DNA of 52,264 nucleotides from Pseudomonas veronii (GCF_001439695.1 NZ_JYLL01000039.1:1-52264), one strand, 5' to 3'. Shown: positions 41,883 to 51,328, counted from the first letter of the stretch. Notes: generated from the letters alone by a model not told the origin. Numbers and translations: made by a program.

Positions 41883-42659
41883 TCAGTCGCCGTAGATATC
41901 GGACTTGAAGTACTGCGCGGAAATCTTCTGGTACTCGCCATTGGCACGGATGCCGTCGATGGCCGCATTCAACTCACTGACCAACGCGCTATTGCCCTTG
42001 CGCACCGCAATGCCGGCGCCCTCGCCCACGTATTTCGGGTCTTTGAGTTCCGGCCCGACAAACGCATAACCCTGGCCTCGCGGCAGCGACAGGAAGTCAC
42101 TCAGGGGGATGGTGTCGGCAAAGATCGCATCCAGGCGCCCCGCCGCCAGGTCCATGTAGATTTCTTCGTTATTGCTGTAGCGCTTGACGTTGATGCCCTT
42201 GGGTTCGAACACCTCGGTGGCATACCGGTCGGTAGTCGTGGCCCGCTGCACGCCGACGGTCTTGCCTTTGAGGCTGGCGTACTGGTCGTCCACCACCGCG
42301 CCGTCCTTCATCACCAGACGCGATGAGGTGAAGTAATACTTGTGGGTGAAATCCACCGACTTCTTGCGGTCTTCGTTGATGGTCATGGACGACAAGGCCA
42401 TGTCGATTTTCTTCACTTTCAGCGAAGGAATCAGCCCATCGAACTCGCCTTCGACCCACACACACTTGACTTTCATCTGCGCGCACAAAGCGTTGCCGAT
42501 GTCATAGTCGAACCCGACGATTGTGCCTTCCTGGGTCTTCGATGCGAACGGCGGGTAAGCCGCCTCGATGCCGATGCGCAGGGTTTTCTCGGCGGCCAGG
42601 GCGTGGCCGCAAGCGAACAGGCTCAGGGCCAGGGCGGTGATGAGGGAGCGTTTCTTCAT
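41883..42659 (-). CDS. Basic amino acid ABC transporter, periplasmic binding protein (ArgT-like)
   Basis: A 258-residue solute-binding protein. The signal peptide is MKKRSLITALALSLFACGHALA (about 22). The mature fold is of the lysine/arginine/ornithine type: TLRIGIEAAYPPFASKTQEGTIVGFDYDIGNALCAQMKVKCVWVEGEFDGLIPSLKVKKIDMALSSMTINEDRKKSVDFTHKYY. I chose ATG 42659; 42 codons further upstream are open but run through the operator. No permease or ATPase genes adjoin it. Its operator matches that of dauB, so it probably brings D- or L-arginine to a shared transporter. Confidence 0.9.
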   Translation of the reverse strand: MKKRSLITALALSLFACGHALAAEKTLRIGIEAAYPPFASKTQEGTIVGFDYDIGNALCAQMKVKCVWVEGEFDGLIPSLKVKKIDMALSSMTINEDRKKSVDFTHKYYFTSSRLVMKDGAVVDDQYASLKGKTVGVQRATTTDRYATEVFEPKGINVKRYSNNEEIYMDLAAGRLDAIFADTIPLSDFLSLPRGQGYAFVGPELKDPKYVGEGAGIAVRKGNSALVSELNAAIDGIRANGEYQKISAQYFKSDIYGD

Positions 42660-42733
42660 GGTCGTGGTCTCGCAAGTTATTGTCGATTTGGCAAGATTGA
42701 AGAAAAAGTCAGGCAGGTTTTTTGTACTTATAA

Positions 42734-42749
42734 ATCCATAATGGACTTT
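42734..42749. promoter_or_regulatory. Candidate DauR operator upstream of the binding-protein gene
   Basis: ATCCATAATGGACTTT matches the dauB site over the 12 bases TCCATAATGGAC, and on the minus strand its flank AAAGTCCAT matches dauB 39022-39030. It lies about 75 bp before the start codon. Confidence 0.6.
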
Positions 42750-42794
42750 AGCGTATTTTCCGTCAATCGCTTCCAGGCAACCCACGCACGGGGC

Positions 42795-43481
42795 TCAGGT
42801 GCAGGGGGAATCGGCTTCGGCGTGAGCGGATGGCGGGATCAGCGAAGCCAGGTATTCGCCAAACCCGCCCTGGCACTTGTAGTCCCGACGCGCGCTGGTA
42901 ATCACCGGAATGGTGGCCGTCCAGGCGATCCGCGCGCCGGTCCGTTCAAGGTCGGCCACCAGGCGGACGTCTTCATCGGCGGCCAGGTGCTGAAACCCAC
43001 CGGCGGTGCGATAGGCCTCGGCACTCAACCCAAGGTTTGCCCCATGGATGTGGCGGTGGTTTTCGATGAATCGATAGCGCTCCAGGTATTGCGCGCACAC
43101 CCGTTCGCCGTGCTCGTTCCAGCTGTCGACCTCGACGGTGCCGCACACCGCGTCAGCGCCAAACCCGAGCTGGCGCACCAGCCAATCCTGGGGAACCCGC
43201 GTGTCTGCATCCGTGAAGGCAAGCCACTGCACGCCGCGCTTGAGCAACGTCTCGGCGCCGACGGCTCTGGCCTTGCCCACATTCTGAAAACGCACGTCGA
43301 GTGTCGCCGCACCGTGGGCCGCCGCCAACGCGTCGGTGCGGTCGGAGCAGTCATCCAGAACCACGAGTATCTCAACCGGGCGGCCGTCAAGCGCGGGATG
43401 TTCACTGGCGAGCCGCACAGAAGCGAGGCACTCGCTGATCTGCCGCTCTTCATTATGGGCGGGTATCACGACTCCTATCAT
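42795..43481 (-). CDS. Family 2 glycosyltransferase
   Basis: A 228-residue cytosolic or membrane-associated GT-A glycosyltransferase. Motifs: nucleotide-binding MIGVVIPAHNEERQISECL at the N-terminus, VVLDDCSDRTDALA, the DXD-like FTDADTRVPQDWL, and GGFQHLAADEDVRLV as acceptor and catalytic region. No membrane helices. ATG 43481 with GAGG upstream is the best start; an in-frame ATG 14 codons further upstream is less likely. The acceptor is unknown. It lies alone between the arginine genes and the channel gene, divergent from the latter. Confidence 0.84.
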   Translation of the reverse strand: MIGVVIPAHNEERQISECLASVRLASEHPALDGRPVEILVVLDDCSDRTDALAAAHGAATLDVRFQNVGKARAVGAETLLKRGVQWLAFTDADTRVPQDWLVRQLGFGADAVCGTVEVDSWNEHGERVCAQYLERYRFIENHRHIHGANLGLSAEAYRTAGGFQHLAADEDVRLVADLERTGARIAWTATIPVITSARRDYKCQGGFGEYLASLIPPSAHAEADSPCT

Positions 43482-43680
43482 TGGCGTTGCCTCAGTTGGC
43501 GAAGTATGTCCAGCTATCGACATAGCGCTGAGGCAGAAGGTTTAAACAATCTTGTGCCGCCGCCTGACCACGCGCATCGTTGCCGCCGTGCCTCCCCAAA
43601 AAATTCGCACGAATGGCTTGCCTTCGCCTCATAGAGTGGTGACGCTTAGGTATTTGGGTAACCGTCAAAGGGCAAGGCGC

Positions 43681-46080
43681 ATGCATCGAGTCACCACGAG
43701 CCGTTTTTTCACCGGGCTGTTCGCCCTGCTGATGCTGTGCGCTACGTTGCCCAGCCTCGCGCAGGCTGCGCCTTCGCCGATCAGCGACCCGCGCAGTGTG
43801 CCGCTGCTGGCTGAAGACGCCAGTGTGCAAGACCTCAACGACCAACTCGACCTGATCCGCCAGAAAGTCACGGGCAGCGCCAACGACGACCTGCTCTCGA
43901 CCTTGCGCCAGGCCGCCTTGCAGGTGCAAAAACAGGCCGACACCCTGGCCGCCAAACAAATCCTCGATCTTGAACACCTGGATGACCAGCTCAACGTGCT
44001 TGGCCCGGTACAGGTCAATGAGCCTCCCAGCCTGACCCAACAACGCAGCGCATTGACCCGGCAGAAGAACACCCTGCTCAACGAGCAGCGCCAGGCCAGC
44101 AGCCTGAGCCAATCCGCCAGCGACATGGCCGCGCAGATCTTCAGCCTGCGCCGCAGCCTCTTCGACTCACAGATCAGCACCCGCTCGGCGAGCCCGATCA
44201 GTGTGGTGTTCTGGTCCAACATCATCCGCCCGACCGACGACGATCTCAGCCGTTTACGCGGCCTGTACGCCGATGTCCGCAGCGTGATGGACACCGCCGT
44301 GGCGCCGGGAAACCGCTGGTTTTTCGTGAGCATGCTGTTCGGTGCGCTGCTGGTCTGGGTGACGGGACGACGGGTGTTGGAGCACACGCTGGTCCGGCTG
44401 ACGGTGCGCTGGATCCCCGAAGGCCGCCTGCGTCGCAGTGCCCTGGCGCTGGCGGTGGGGCTGGCCACCGTGCTGACCATCAGCCTGGCCGCCACGCTGC
44501 TGCGCTGGGGCGTGCTACGCGACACCGTGCCCAGCGCCGACATGCTCACGCTGCTCGATCAATTGCAGACCCTGGTGGTGTTCTGCGCCTTCATTGTCGG
44601 CCTCGGTCGCGCCCTGTTGATGCGCGCGCATCCGTCCTGGCGCCTGCCCCAGATCCCCGACCAGATCGCCGTCGCCCTGGCCCCCTTCCCCGTGCTGATG
44701 GGCCTGGCCTTGATGCTGATCGGCACCCAGGAACGCATCAACAGCGTCATCGCCAGCAGCCTGGCACTGACCGCGGCGGTGAACGGCCTGACCGCGCTGG
44801 CCATCGCGCTGGTGTTCTTCTTCGGCCTGCTGCGTTACCGCCGCACCCGCCGCCGATACGCGCTTGAACGCATGAGCGGCATCGCCGGGCTGATTCCGTT
44901 TGTCGCCGGGACCTGGATCGGGATCGCCCTGCTGGCGCTGTTGAGCGGCTACCTGACCCTGGCTTACTTCCTCACCGTCAAACTGCTGTGGATGAGCGTG
45001 GTCGCGGCGACGGCTTATCTGCTGATCGCCTGCTTCGGCGACCTCTGCGAGACCCTGCTCTCGCCGAAACAGCCTGGCGGCCTGGCGCTCGGCTCGGCCT
45101 TGGGCCTGTCCGAACGCCACCAGGCACAGGCCAGCACGATACTCGCGGGCGTGGGCCGCACCCTGCTGATGTTCACCGCGGTGCTGTTGGCGTTCCTGCC
45201 CTCCGGCTCCAGCCCGGGCGAGCTGCTGGCGGGGCTGACGCAACTCGACCTGGGCAGCAAGCCGCTGGGCAACCTGAACATCGCCCCCGGCGATATTCTG
45301 CTGGCCCTTGTCCTGCTCGCGATCGGCCTGTTCGGCGTGCGCGTGCTCAAGAACTGGCTCGGCGAACGGCTGCTGCCGGAAACCAACATGGACGCCGGCA
45401 TGCGCGCCTCGCTGGTGACCCTGGTGGGTTACATCGGCTTCGTGCTGGTCGCGGTGGTGGTGATGTCCACGCTGAATATCAGCCTGACCAACTTGACCTG
45501 GGTGGTCAGTGCGCTGTCGGTGGGCATCGGTTTCGGCCTGCAGGCGATCGTGCAGAACTTCATCTCCGGCCTGATCCTGCTCACCGAACGCCCGGTCAAA
45601 GTCGGCGATTGGGTCAGCCTCGCGGGCGTCGAAGGCGATATCCGCCGCATCAACGTGCGCGCCACGGAAATCCAGATGTCCGATCGCTCAACGGTGATCG
45701 TGCCCAACTCGCAGTTCATCACCCAGAACGTGCGCAACGTGACCATGGGCAATGCGCTGGGCGTGGTCGGCATCACCCTGACCCTGCCGCTGGAAACCGA
45801 TGTGCTGCAGATCCGCGAACTGCTGTTGACGGCATTCACCGAACACGAAGACGTGCTGGACACGCCGGCGCCGTCGGTGACGTTCAAGGACCTGACCGCC
45901 AACGGATTGGTCATCGGCGTCAGCGGTTACGTCAACAGCCCGCGCTCGGTGGGAACAGCCCGCAGCGACCTGCTGTTCACCGTCCTCGGGCGCCTGCGCG
46001 AACTCGGCGTGGCGCTGTCTTCGCCGCAGAGTATGGTGCTGATCAATGAGGCGGCGGAAAAAGCCTCGCCGGCCGATTAG
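43681..46080 (+). CDS. Large mechanosensitive channel protein (DUF3772 plus MscS)
   Basis: A 799-residue membrane protein. Signal peptide (about 1-29, ending AQA), a periplasmic coiled-coil-rich DUF3772 region (about 35-210), then about eleven membrane helices (from 215), the last leading into the MscS core: VVSALSVGIGFGLQAIVQNFISGLILLTERPVKVGDWVSLAGVEGDIRRINVRATEIQMSDRSTVIVPNSQFI. The C-terminal domain (about 690-790) is the MscS vestibule. It protects cells from hypo-osmotic shock. ATG 43681 is the first start after which the signal peptide appears. It converges on the IclR gene with 19 bp between. Confidence 0.92.
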   Translation: MHRVTTSRFFTGLFALLMLCATLPSLAQAAPSPISDPRSVPLLAEDASVQDLNDQLDLIRQKVTGSANDDLLSTLRQAALQVQKQADTLAAKQILDLEHLDDQLNVLGPVQVNEPPSLTQQRSALTRQKNTLLNEQRQASSLSQSASDMAAQIFSLRRSLFDSQISTRSASPISVVFWSNIIRPTDDDLSRLRGLYADVRSVMDTAVAPGNRWFFVSMLFGALLVWVTGRRVLEHTLVRLTVRWIPEGRLRRSALALAVGLATVLTISLAATLLRWGVLRDTVPSADMLTLLDQLQTLVVFCAFIVGLGRALLMRAHPSWRLPQIPDQIAVALAPFPVLMGLALMLIGTQERINSVIASSLALTAAVNGLTALAIALVFFFGLLRYRRTRRRYALERMSGIAGLIPFVAGTWIGIALLALLSGYLTLAYFLTVKLLWMSVVAATAYLLIACFGDLCETLLSPKQPGGLALGSALGLSERHQAQASTILAGVGRTLLMFTAVLLAFLPSGSSPGELLAGLTQLDLGSKPLGNLNIAPGDILLALVLLAIGLFGVRVLKNWLGERLLPETNMDAGMRASLVTLVGYIGFVLVAVVVMSTLNISLTNLTWVVSALSVGIGFGLQAIVQNFISGLILLTERPVKVGDWVSLAGVEGDIRRINVRATEIQMSDRSTVIVPNSQFITQNVRNVTMGNALGVVGITLTLPLETDVLQIRELLLTAFTEHEDVLDTPAPSVTFKDLTANGLVIGVSGYVNSPRSVGTARSDLLFTVLGRLRELGVALSSPQSMVLINEAAEKASPAD

Positions 46081-46099
46081 AGCGCCACACAACCAAGCA

Positions 46100-46882
46100 T
46101 CAGCACTCCGCCAATTGCGTTCTGATTTTTTCCACCACGCCCTGCATGGCCGGCAGATAGCGGCGGGCGGCTTCCTCAACTGACATCGCCTTGGCGATGT
46201 AGACCAGATTCAGGCAGCCCATCACCCGCTCCTCGTGCCTGATCGGAATCGCAATCGCAGCGATTTTACGCTCAAGGCCCCAGTGGGAATTGTTTTCGCC
46301 GTAGCCCTTGCCAAGGGTGTGCTCGACCAACCGATCGACAAAGCCGCGATCCGCCGCCAGCGCCGACTGTTCATCGTCGCGGCTGATCAACAACTCGATC
46401 AGCTCTTCGCGCTCGGCCGGCGGGCAGAACGCGAAGTACGCGCGCCCGATGGCGGTCATGAGCAAGGGTAAACGCCGGCCGACCATGGAGCGGTGAAACG
46501 ACAGGCGACTGAAGCGATGCGTGGTCTCGCGTATCACCATGGCGTCGCCGTCCAGCGTACACAGGTCAGTGGGCCAGACCACTTGTTGCAGCAGCTCGCC
46601 GAGCAGCGGTGCGGCAATCGACGAAATCCATTGCTCGTCGCGAAATCCCTCGCTCAGTTCGCGGACTTTCAGCGTCAGGCGATAGCTGTCATCCGACTCG
46701 CTGCGGCGCACGTAACCCTCGGCCTGCAAGGTCTCCAGCAGCCGGCGAACCGTGGTCCGGTGCAGCCCGCTTTGCTCGGCCAACTGCGCCGTACTGGCCC
46801 CGCCATCGAAACGATTCAAGCCATTGATCAGGGCCAAACCCCGCATCAGCCCACGAACGGTTTTGTATTCTGTTTCGCTCAT
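46100..46882 (-). CDS. mhpR: IclR-family activator of the mhp operon
   Basis: A 260-residue regulator. N-terminal winged helix (about 8-70: VRGLMRGLALINGLNRFDGGASTAQLAEQSGLHRTTVRRLLETLQAEGYVRR) and C-terminal IclR effector domain (about 80-255: DGDAMVIRETTHRFSRLSFHRSMVGRRLPLLMTAIGRAYFAFCPPAERE). E. coli MhpR activates mhpA when 3-(3-hydroxyphenyl)propionate is bound, and the same role is expected here. GGAG lies before ATG 46882. It is divergent from mhpA, with a palindrome between that matches the E. coli MhpR site as I remember it. Confidence 0.92.
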   Translation of the reverse strand: MSETEYKTVRGLMRGLALINGLNRFDGGASTAQLAEQSGLHRTTVRRLLETLQAEGYVRRSESDDSYRLTLKVRELSEGFRDEQWISSIAAPLLGELLQQVVWPTDLCTLDGDAMVIRETTHRFSRLSFHRSMVGRRLPLLMTAIGRAYFAFCPPAEREELIELLISRDDEQSALAADRGFVDRLVEHTLGKGYGENNSHWGLERKIAAIAIPIRHEERVMGCLNLVYIAKAMSVEEAARRYLPAMQGVVEKIRTQLAEC

Positions 46883-46912
46883 GGACGCTCCATTATCGTT
46901 TCAAATCAACGC

Positions 46913-46929
46913 TGTGCACCTGGTGCACA
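46913..46929. promoter_or_regulatory. MhpR binding palindrome
   Basis: TGTGCACCTGGTGCACA is a perfect 17-bp palindrome, 30 bp upstream of mhpR and about 86 bp upstream of mhpA. The E. coli mhp operator contains almost the same sequence, as I recall (GGTGCACCTGGTGCACA). Confidence 0.8.
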
Positions 46930-47015
46930 CTAGCAGGGGTTTTCGTTGTCCACCAGCCTCGTGATTTCCATACTGCGCCCCACAAGAAATCCAAAAACGC
47001 TGTACGGAGATACCC

Positions 47016-48674
47016 ATGAGTCTTGCACCCGCTCCTTCCACATTGGAGCTGACCGCCGACGTTGCCATCGTCGGCGCCGGCCCTGTCGGCTTGATGATCG
47101 CCAATTACCTGGGGCAACGTGGCGTAAACGTCACCTTGGTGGAAAAGCTCGACACCCTGATCGACTACCCCCGCGCCATCGGCCTGGACGATGAAAGCCT
47201 GCGCACGTTCCAGGCCGTCGGTCTGGCGGACAAGGTGCTGCCGCATACCACGCCCTGGCACGCCATGCGTTTCCTGACGCCCAAGGGTCGCTGCTTTGCC
47301 GATATCCAACCGAAAACCGACGAGTTCGGCTGGTCCCGTCGCAACGCGTTCATTCAACCTTTGGCCGACCGCGTGCTGTTCGACGGCCTGCAGCGCTTCA
47401 GCAACGTCAAGGTGCTGTTCAGTCGCGAGCTAGACAGCTTTGAACAAAGCGACAGCGCGGTGGTGCTCAACCTCAAGGATCAGCATGGCCGCAGCGAACG
47501 CCTGAATGCCCGTTACCTGATCGGTTGCGACGGTGGCAACAGCCTGGTGCGGCGCAGCCTGGACATCAGTTTCGAAGGCAAGACCGCGCCCAATCAGTGG
47601 ATCGTGGTCGACATCGCCAACGACCCGCTGGCCACGCCCCATGTCTATCTGTGCTGCGACCCGGTGCGTCCTTACGTGTCCGCCGCCCTGCCCCACGGCG
47701 TGCGTCGTTTCGAGTTCATGGTGATGCCCGGCGAAACCGAGACCGAGCTGAGCAAGCCCGAGAACCTGCGCAAGCTGCTGAGCAAAGTCTTGCCCAACCC
47801 CGACCGCATCGAGCTGATCCGCAGCCGCGTCTATACCCATAACGCGCGTCTGGCCGGGCGGTTCCGCCAGGGCCGGGTGCTGCTGGCCGGCGATGCCGCG
47901 CACATCATGCCGGTATGGCAAGGCCAGGGTTACAACAGCGGCATGCGCGATGCCTTGAACCTGGCGTGGAAACTCGCGCTGGTGATCAAGGGCCTGGCCG
48001 CCGACAGCCTGCTCGACAGCTACGAACAGGAACGCCGCGACCACGCCAAGGCGATGATCAACCTCTCCGTACTCGCCGGCCACGTATTGGCGCCGCCGAA
48101 ACGCTGGCAAGGCACCCTGCGCGATGGGGTGTCGTGGCTGCTCAACTACCTGCCGCCGGTCAAGCGTTACTTCGTCGAAATGCGCTTCAAACCGATGCCG
48201 CAATACACCCGGGGCGCGTTGATCGTGCCGACTGCAAAAGGCTCGCCGGTGGGCAAGATGTTCATTCAGCCAAAGGTCTTGACCGACGCCGGCACCACCG
48301 TGCTGCTGGACGAAGTGATTGGCGACAACTTTGCGATCATCGCCTGGGGCTGCGATCCGACCTGGGGCCTGTCGGCCACGCAAATCGCCCATTGGAAAGC
48401 CCTGGGCACGCGCTTCATCCAAGTGTTGCCGGACGTCCAGCTCCGAGTACCGAGCGATGCCGGCCAAGACGTGATCCGCGTGGGTGACAGCAGCGGGCGC
48501 TTGAAAGAATGGTTCGCGCTCGGCACCTCGTCCATCGCCCTGGTGCGTCCGGACCGCTTCCTCGCCGGCCTGGCCATCCCGCAAACCGTCGGCCAGGCCT
48601 GCGATGACCTGGCCCGGGCGCTCAAAGCCGTGCCACCGACCTCGGCGAACGCTGTTGTCAGCAAGGTCGCGTGA
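47016..48674 (+). CDS. mhpA: 3-(3-hydroxyphenyl)propionate hydroxylase
   Basis: A FAD- and NADH-dependent monooxygenase that adds the 2-hydroxyl to 3-(3-hydroxyphenyl)propionate. The 552 residues are the length of E. coli MhpA. Motifs: VAIVGAGPVGLMIANYLGQRG (about 18-38), the DG motif LIGCDGGNSLVRRSL, and the GD motif GRVLLAGDAAHIMPVWQGQGYNSGMRDALNLAWKLAL. CGGAGA lies before ATG 47016. It is the first gene of mhpABCDF and has the MhpR site upstream. mhpB follows one base after the stop. Confidence 0.95.
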   Translation: MSLAPAPSTLELTADVAIVGAGPVGLMIANYLGQRGVNVTLVEKLDTLIDYPRAIGLDDESLRTFQAVGLADKVLPHTTPWHAMRFLTPKGRCFADIQPKTDEFGWSRRNAFIQPLADRVLFDGLQRFSNVKVLFSRELDSFEQSDSAVVLNLKDQHGRSERLNARYLIGCDGGNSLVRRSLDISFEGKTAPNQWIVVDIANDPLATPHVYLCCDPVRPYVSAALPHGVRRFEFMVMPGETETELSKPENLRKLLSKVLPNPDRIELIRSRVYTHNARLAGRFRQGRVLLAGDAAHIMPVWQGQGYNSGMRDALNLAWKLALVIKGLAADSLLDSYEQERRDHAKAMINLSVLAGHVLAPPKRWQGTLRDGVSWLLNYLPPVKRYFVEMRFKPMPQYTRGALIVPTAKGSPVGKMFIQPKVLTDAGTTVLLDEVIGDNFAIIAWGCDPTWGLSATQIAHWKALGTRFIQVLPDVQLRVPSDAGQDVIRVGDSSGRLKEWFALGTSSIALVRPDRFLAGLAIPQTVGQACDDLARALKAVPPTSANAVVSKVA

Positions 48675-48675
48675 C

Positions 48676-49629
48676 ATGAGCGCCTTTGTGCATTGTTTGT
48701 CTCATACGCCGTTGGTGGGCTACGTCGATCCGGCGCCGCAGGTATTGGCTGAAGTCGACGGCGTGATCGACGCCGCGCGCGAGCGCATCGCCCGCTTCGA
48801 CCCGCAGCTGGTGGTGCTGTTCGCTCCCGACCATTACAACGGCTTTTTCTACGACGTGATGCCGGCCTTTTGCATCGGCATGGCGGCCCACGCGATTGGC
48901 GATTTCGACACCGCCGCCGGCCCGCTCGACGTGCCCAAAGCGCTGGCCGAATCCTGCGCCCAGGCGGTGCTGGATGCCGGTGTCGATGCCGCGGTGTCGT
49001 ATCGCATGCAGGTCGACCATGGGTTCGCGCAACCGTTGGAACTGTTGCTCGGCGGCTTGCAGCGCTGCCCGGTGATTCCGGTGTTTATCAACTCGGTGGC
49101 GGTGCCGCTGCCGAGTTTCAAGCGCGCCCGACTGTTGGGTGAAGCGATCGGCCAATGGGCCAAAGCGCTGGATAAACGTGTGCTGTTCCTCGCTTCCGGT
49201 GGTTTGTCCCATCAGCCACCGGTACCGGAACTGGCCAAGGTCGACGCGCGCATGGCTGACCGTCTGATGGGCAGCGGGCGTCAGCTCCCCGCCGATGAAC
49301 GACAGGCCCGCCAGAACCGGGTGATTCAAGCCGCCCGCGCTTTCGTCGAAGACCCGAACAGCCTGCACCCGCTGAACCCGGCCTGGGATCAGCAGTTTCT
49401 CGACAGCCTCGAACAGGGCCGCATGCGCGACCTCGACAGCTTGGGCAATGACGCGTTGTCGGCGCTGGCCGGCAAGTCGACCCATGAAGTCAAAACCTGG
49501 GTCGCCGCCTTCGCGGCCCTGAGTGCCTTCGGCCCGTATCAGACCGAAGGCCGCTACTACCGCCCGATTCCCGAGTGGATCGCAGGTTTCGGTGCGCTTG
49601 GCGCACAGCCGCTGCCCCCTCACCCATGA
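48676..49629 (+). CDS. mhpB: 2,3-dihydroxyphenylpropionate 1,2-dioxygenase
   Basis: An extradiol ring-cleavage dioxygenase (class III, Fe(II)) of 317 residues that opens 2,3-dihydroxyphenylpropionate by meta cleavage. Metal and catalytic histidines are seen in CLSHTPLVGY, APDHYNGFFYD and ASGGLSHQPPVPEL. YRMQVDHGFAQPLELLLGG is also typical. ATG 48676 is one base after the mhpA stop; an upstream start 24 codons earlier would overlap mhpA and is unlikely. Its own stop overlaps a weak ATG of mhpC. Confidence 0.95.
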   Translation: MSAFVHCLSHTPLVGYVDPAPQVLAEVDGVIDAARERIARFDPQLVVLFAPDHYNGFFYDVMPAFCIGMAAHAIGDFDTAAGPLDVPKALAESCAQAVLDAGVDAAVSYRMQVDHGFAQPLELLLGGLQRCPVIPVFINSVAVPLPSFKRARLLGEAIGQWAKALDKRVLFLASGGLSHQPPVPELAKVDARMADRLMGSGRQLPADERQARQNRVIQAARAFVEDPNSLHPLNPAWDQQFLDSLEQGRMRDLDSLGNDALSALAGKSTHEVKTWVAAFAALSAFGPYQTEGRYYRPIPEWIAGFGALGAQPLPPHP

Positions 49630-49646
49630 ATTCAAGGAACTCTGCC

Positions 49647-50510
49647 ATGACTGCCACTGCTTTCAGTGAAGCCTCCACCAGCCGCTTTGCCCGTATCAAG
49701 GAAGGCGACCTGGACCTGCAACTGCATTACAACGACCTTGGCGAAGGCGCCGACACCGTGGTCATGCTGCACGGCTCCGGGCCGGGCGCGAGCGGCTGGG
49801 CCAACTTCAATCGCAATATCGAGCCGCTGGTGAATGCCGGTTTTCGCGTGATCCTGATGGATTGCCCCGGCTGGAGCAAAAGCGACACGATCGTCAGCGA
49901 AGGCTCGCGCTCGAACCTCAATGCCCAAGCGCTCAAGGGCCTGCTCGATGTGCTGGGGCTGGAGCGCGTGCACATCATCGGCAATTCGATGGGGGCCCAC
50001 AGCACCGTCGCCTTCGCCCTGGAATACCCTGAGCGGATCGGCAAGCTGATCCTGATGGGCGGCGGCACCGGCGGCCCGAGTGCCTTCGTGCCGCAGCCCA
50101 CCGAAGGCATCAAGCTGATCGGCGCGCTGTACCGCGACCCGACCATCGAGAACCTGAAGAAGATGATGAATGTCTTCGTTTTCGACGCCAGCGGCCTCAC
50201 CGACGAGCTGTTCCAGACCCGCCTGGACAACATCCTGTCGCGCCGCGATCACCTGGACAACTTCGTCAAGAGCAGCACGCTCAACCCCAAGCAATTTCCG
50301 GATTTCAGCCACCGCCTGCACGAAATCAGCGCCGACACCCTGCTCGTCTGGGGCCGCGAGGACCGCTTCGTGCCGATGGACACCGGCTTGCGCCTGCTGG
50401 CCGGCCTGCCCCGGGCACAGTTGCACGTGTTCAACCGTTGCGGCCACTGGGCGCAGTGGGAACACGCCGAGAAGTTCAACCGCATGGTCCTGGACTTCCT
50501 GACCCACTGA
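49647..50510 (+). CDS. mhpC: 2-hydroxy-6-oxonona-2,4-dienedioate hydrolase
   Basis: An alpha/beta hydrolase of 287 residues that splits the ring-cleavage product into 2-hydroxypenta-2,4-dienoate and succinate. Oxyanion region MLHGSGPGASGWANF, nucleophile Ser in GNSMGAHST, acid Asp in VWGREDRFVP and base His in RCGHWAQWEH. I chose ATG 49647 because AAGGAA lies eight bases upstream; ATG 49626 overlapping the mhpB stop is possible and would add seven residues. The E. coli enzyme is of near-equal length (about 288). Confidence 0.95.
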   Translation: MTATAFSEASTSRFARIKEGDLDLQLHYNDLGEGADTVVMLHGSGPGASGWANFNRNIEPLVNAGFRVILMDCPGWSKSDTIVSEGSRSNLNAQALKGLLDVLGLERVHIIGNSMGAHSTVAFALEYPERIGKLILMGGGTGGPSAFVPQPTEGIKLIGALYRDPTIENLKKMMNVFVFDASGLTDELFQTRLDNILSRRDHLDNFVKSSTLNPKQFPDFSHRLHEISADTLLVWGREDRFVPMDTGLRLLAGLPRAQLHVFNRCGHWAQWEHAEKFNRMVLDFLTH

Positions 50511-50524
50511 TCATCGAGGCTGAC

Positions 50525-51328
50525 ATGACGCTGACTCAAGACACCCTGCAACAACTCGCCGCCGACCTGCGCCAGGCCGAAGACCACGGCGAAGCCATCG
50601 GGCCGCTGCGCGAGCGGATCGGTGCAGACAACGCCGCCGCGTATGCCATCCAGCGCCTCAACGTCGACCACGGCGTGGCCAACGGGCGCCGCGTGGTCGG
50701 GCGCAAGATCGGCCTGACCAACCCCAAGGTCCAGGCCCAGCTGGGCGTGGACCAGCCGGACTTCGGCACCCTGTTTGCCGACATGTGCTACGGCGACAAC
50801 GCCACCGTGCCGAGCGGCCGCGTACTGCAACCGAAGATCGAGGCTGAAATCGCGCTGATCCTCGAACGCGACCTGCCCCGCGCCGACACCACATTCGCCG
50901 ACGTAATGGCGGCCACCGGCTGGGTCGTGCCGGCCCTGGAAATCGTCGGCAGTCGCATCCAGGGCTGGAACATCCGCTTCGTCGATACCGTGGCTGACAA
51001 CGCGTCCAGCGGCTGCTTCGTACTCGGTGGCCCGGCTCGACGTCTCGATGGGCTCGACCTGCGCCAGGCCAGCATGCGGATGACCCGCAACGCTGAAGAA
51101 GTGTCCAGCGGCAGTGGCGCCGAATGCCTTGGTCACCCGCTCAATGCGGCGGTCTGGCTGGCCTGCGCCATGGCGCGCCTGGGCGATCCGCTGCGGGCCG
51201 GCGACATCATTCTCACCGGCGCGCTGGGGCCGATGGTGGCGGTCGCTGCCGGTGATCGGTTCGAGGCCGAGATCGACGGCATCGGCCGGGTCGGCGTGAA
51301 CTTCTCGGTAGACAGTCGCGCCGAGTAA
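50525..51328 (+). CDS. mhpD: 2-keto-4-pentenoate hydratase
   Basis: Adds water to 2-hydroxypenta-2,4-dienoate to give 4-hydroxy-2-oxopentanoate, using a divalent metal ion. The 267-residue protein has the fumarylacetoacetase-like fold: GRRVVGRKIGLTNPKVQAQLGVDQPDFGTLFADMCYGDN, KIEAEIALILERDL (metal ligands) and the C-terminal GDIILTGALGPMVAVAAGDRFEAEIDGIG. ATG 50525 is 14 bp after the mhpC stop, with GAGG upstream. Same operon. Confidence 0.93.
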   Translation: MTLTQDTLQQLAADLRQAEDHGEAIGPLRERIGADNAAAYAIQRLNVDHGVANGRRVVGRKIGLTNPKVQAQLGVDQPDFGTLFADMCYGDNATVPSGRVLQPKIEAEIALILERDLPRADTTFADVMAATGWVVPALEIVGSRIQGWNIRFVDTVADNASSGCFVLGGPARRLDGLDLRQASMRMTRNAEEVSSGSGAECLGHPLNAAVWLACAMARLGDPLRAGDIILTGALGPMVAVAAGDRFEAEIDGIGRVGVNFSVDSRAE

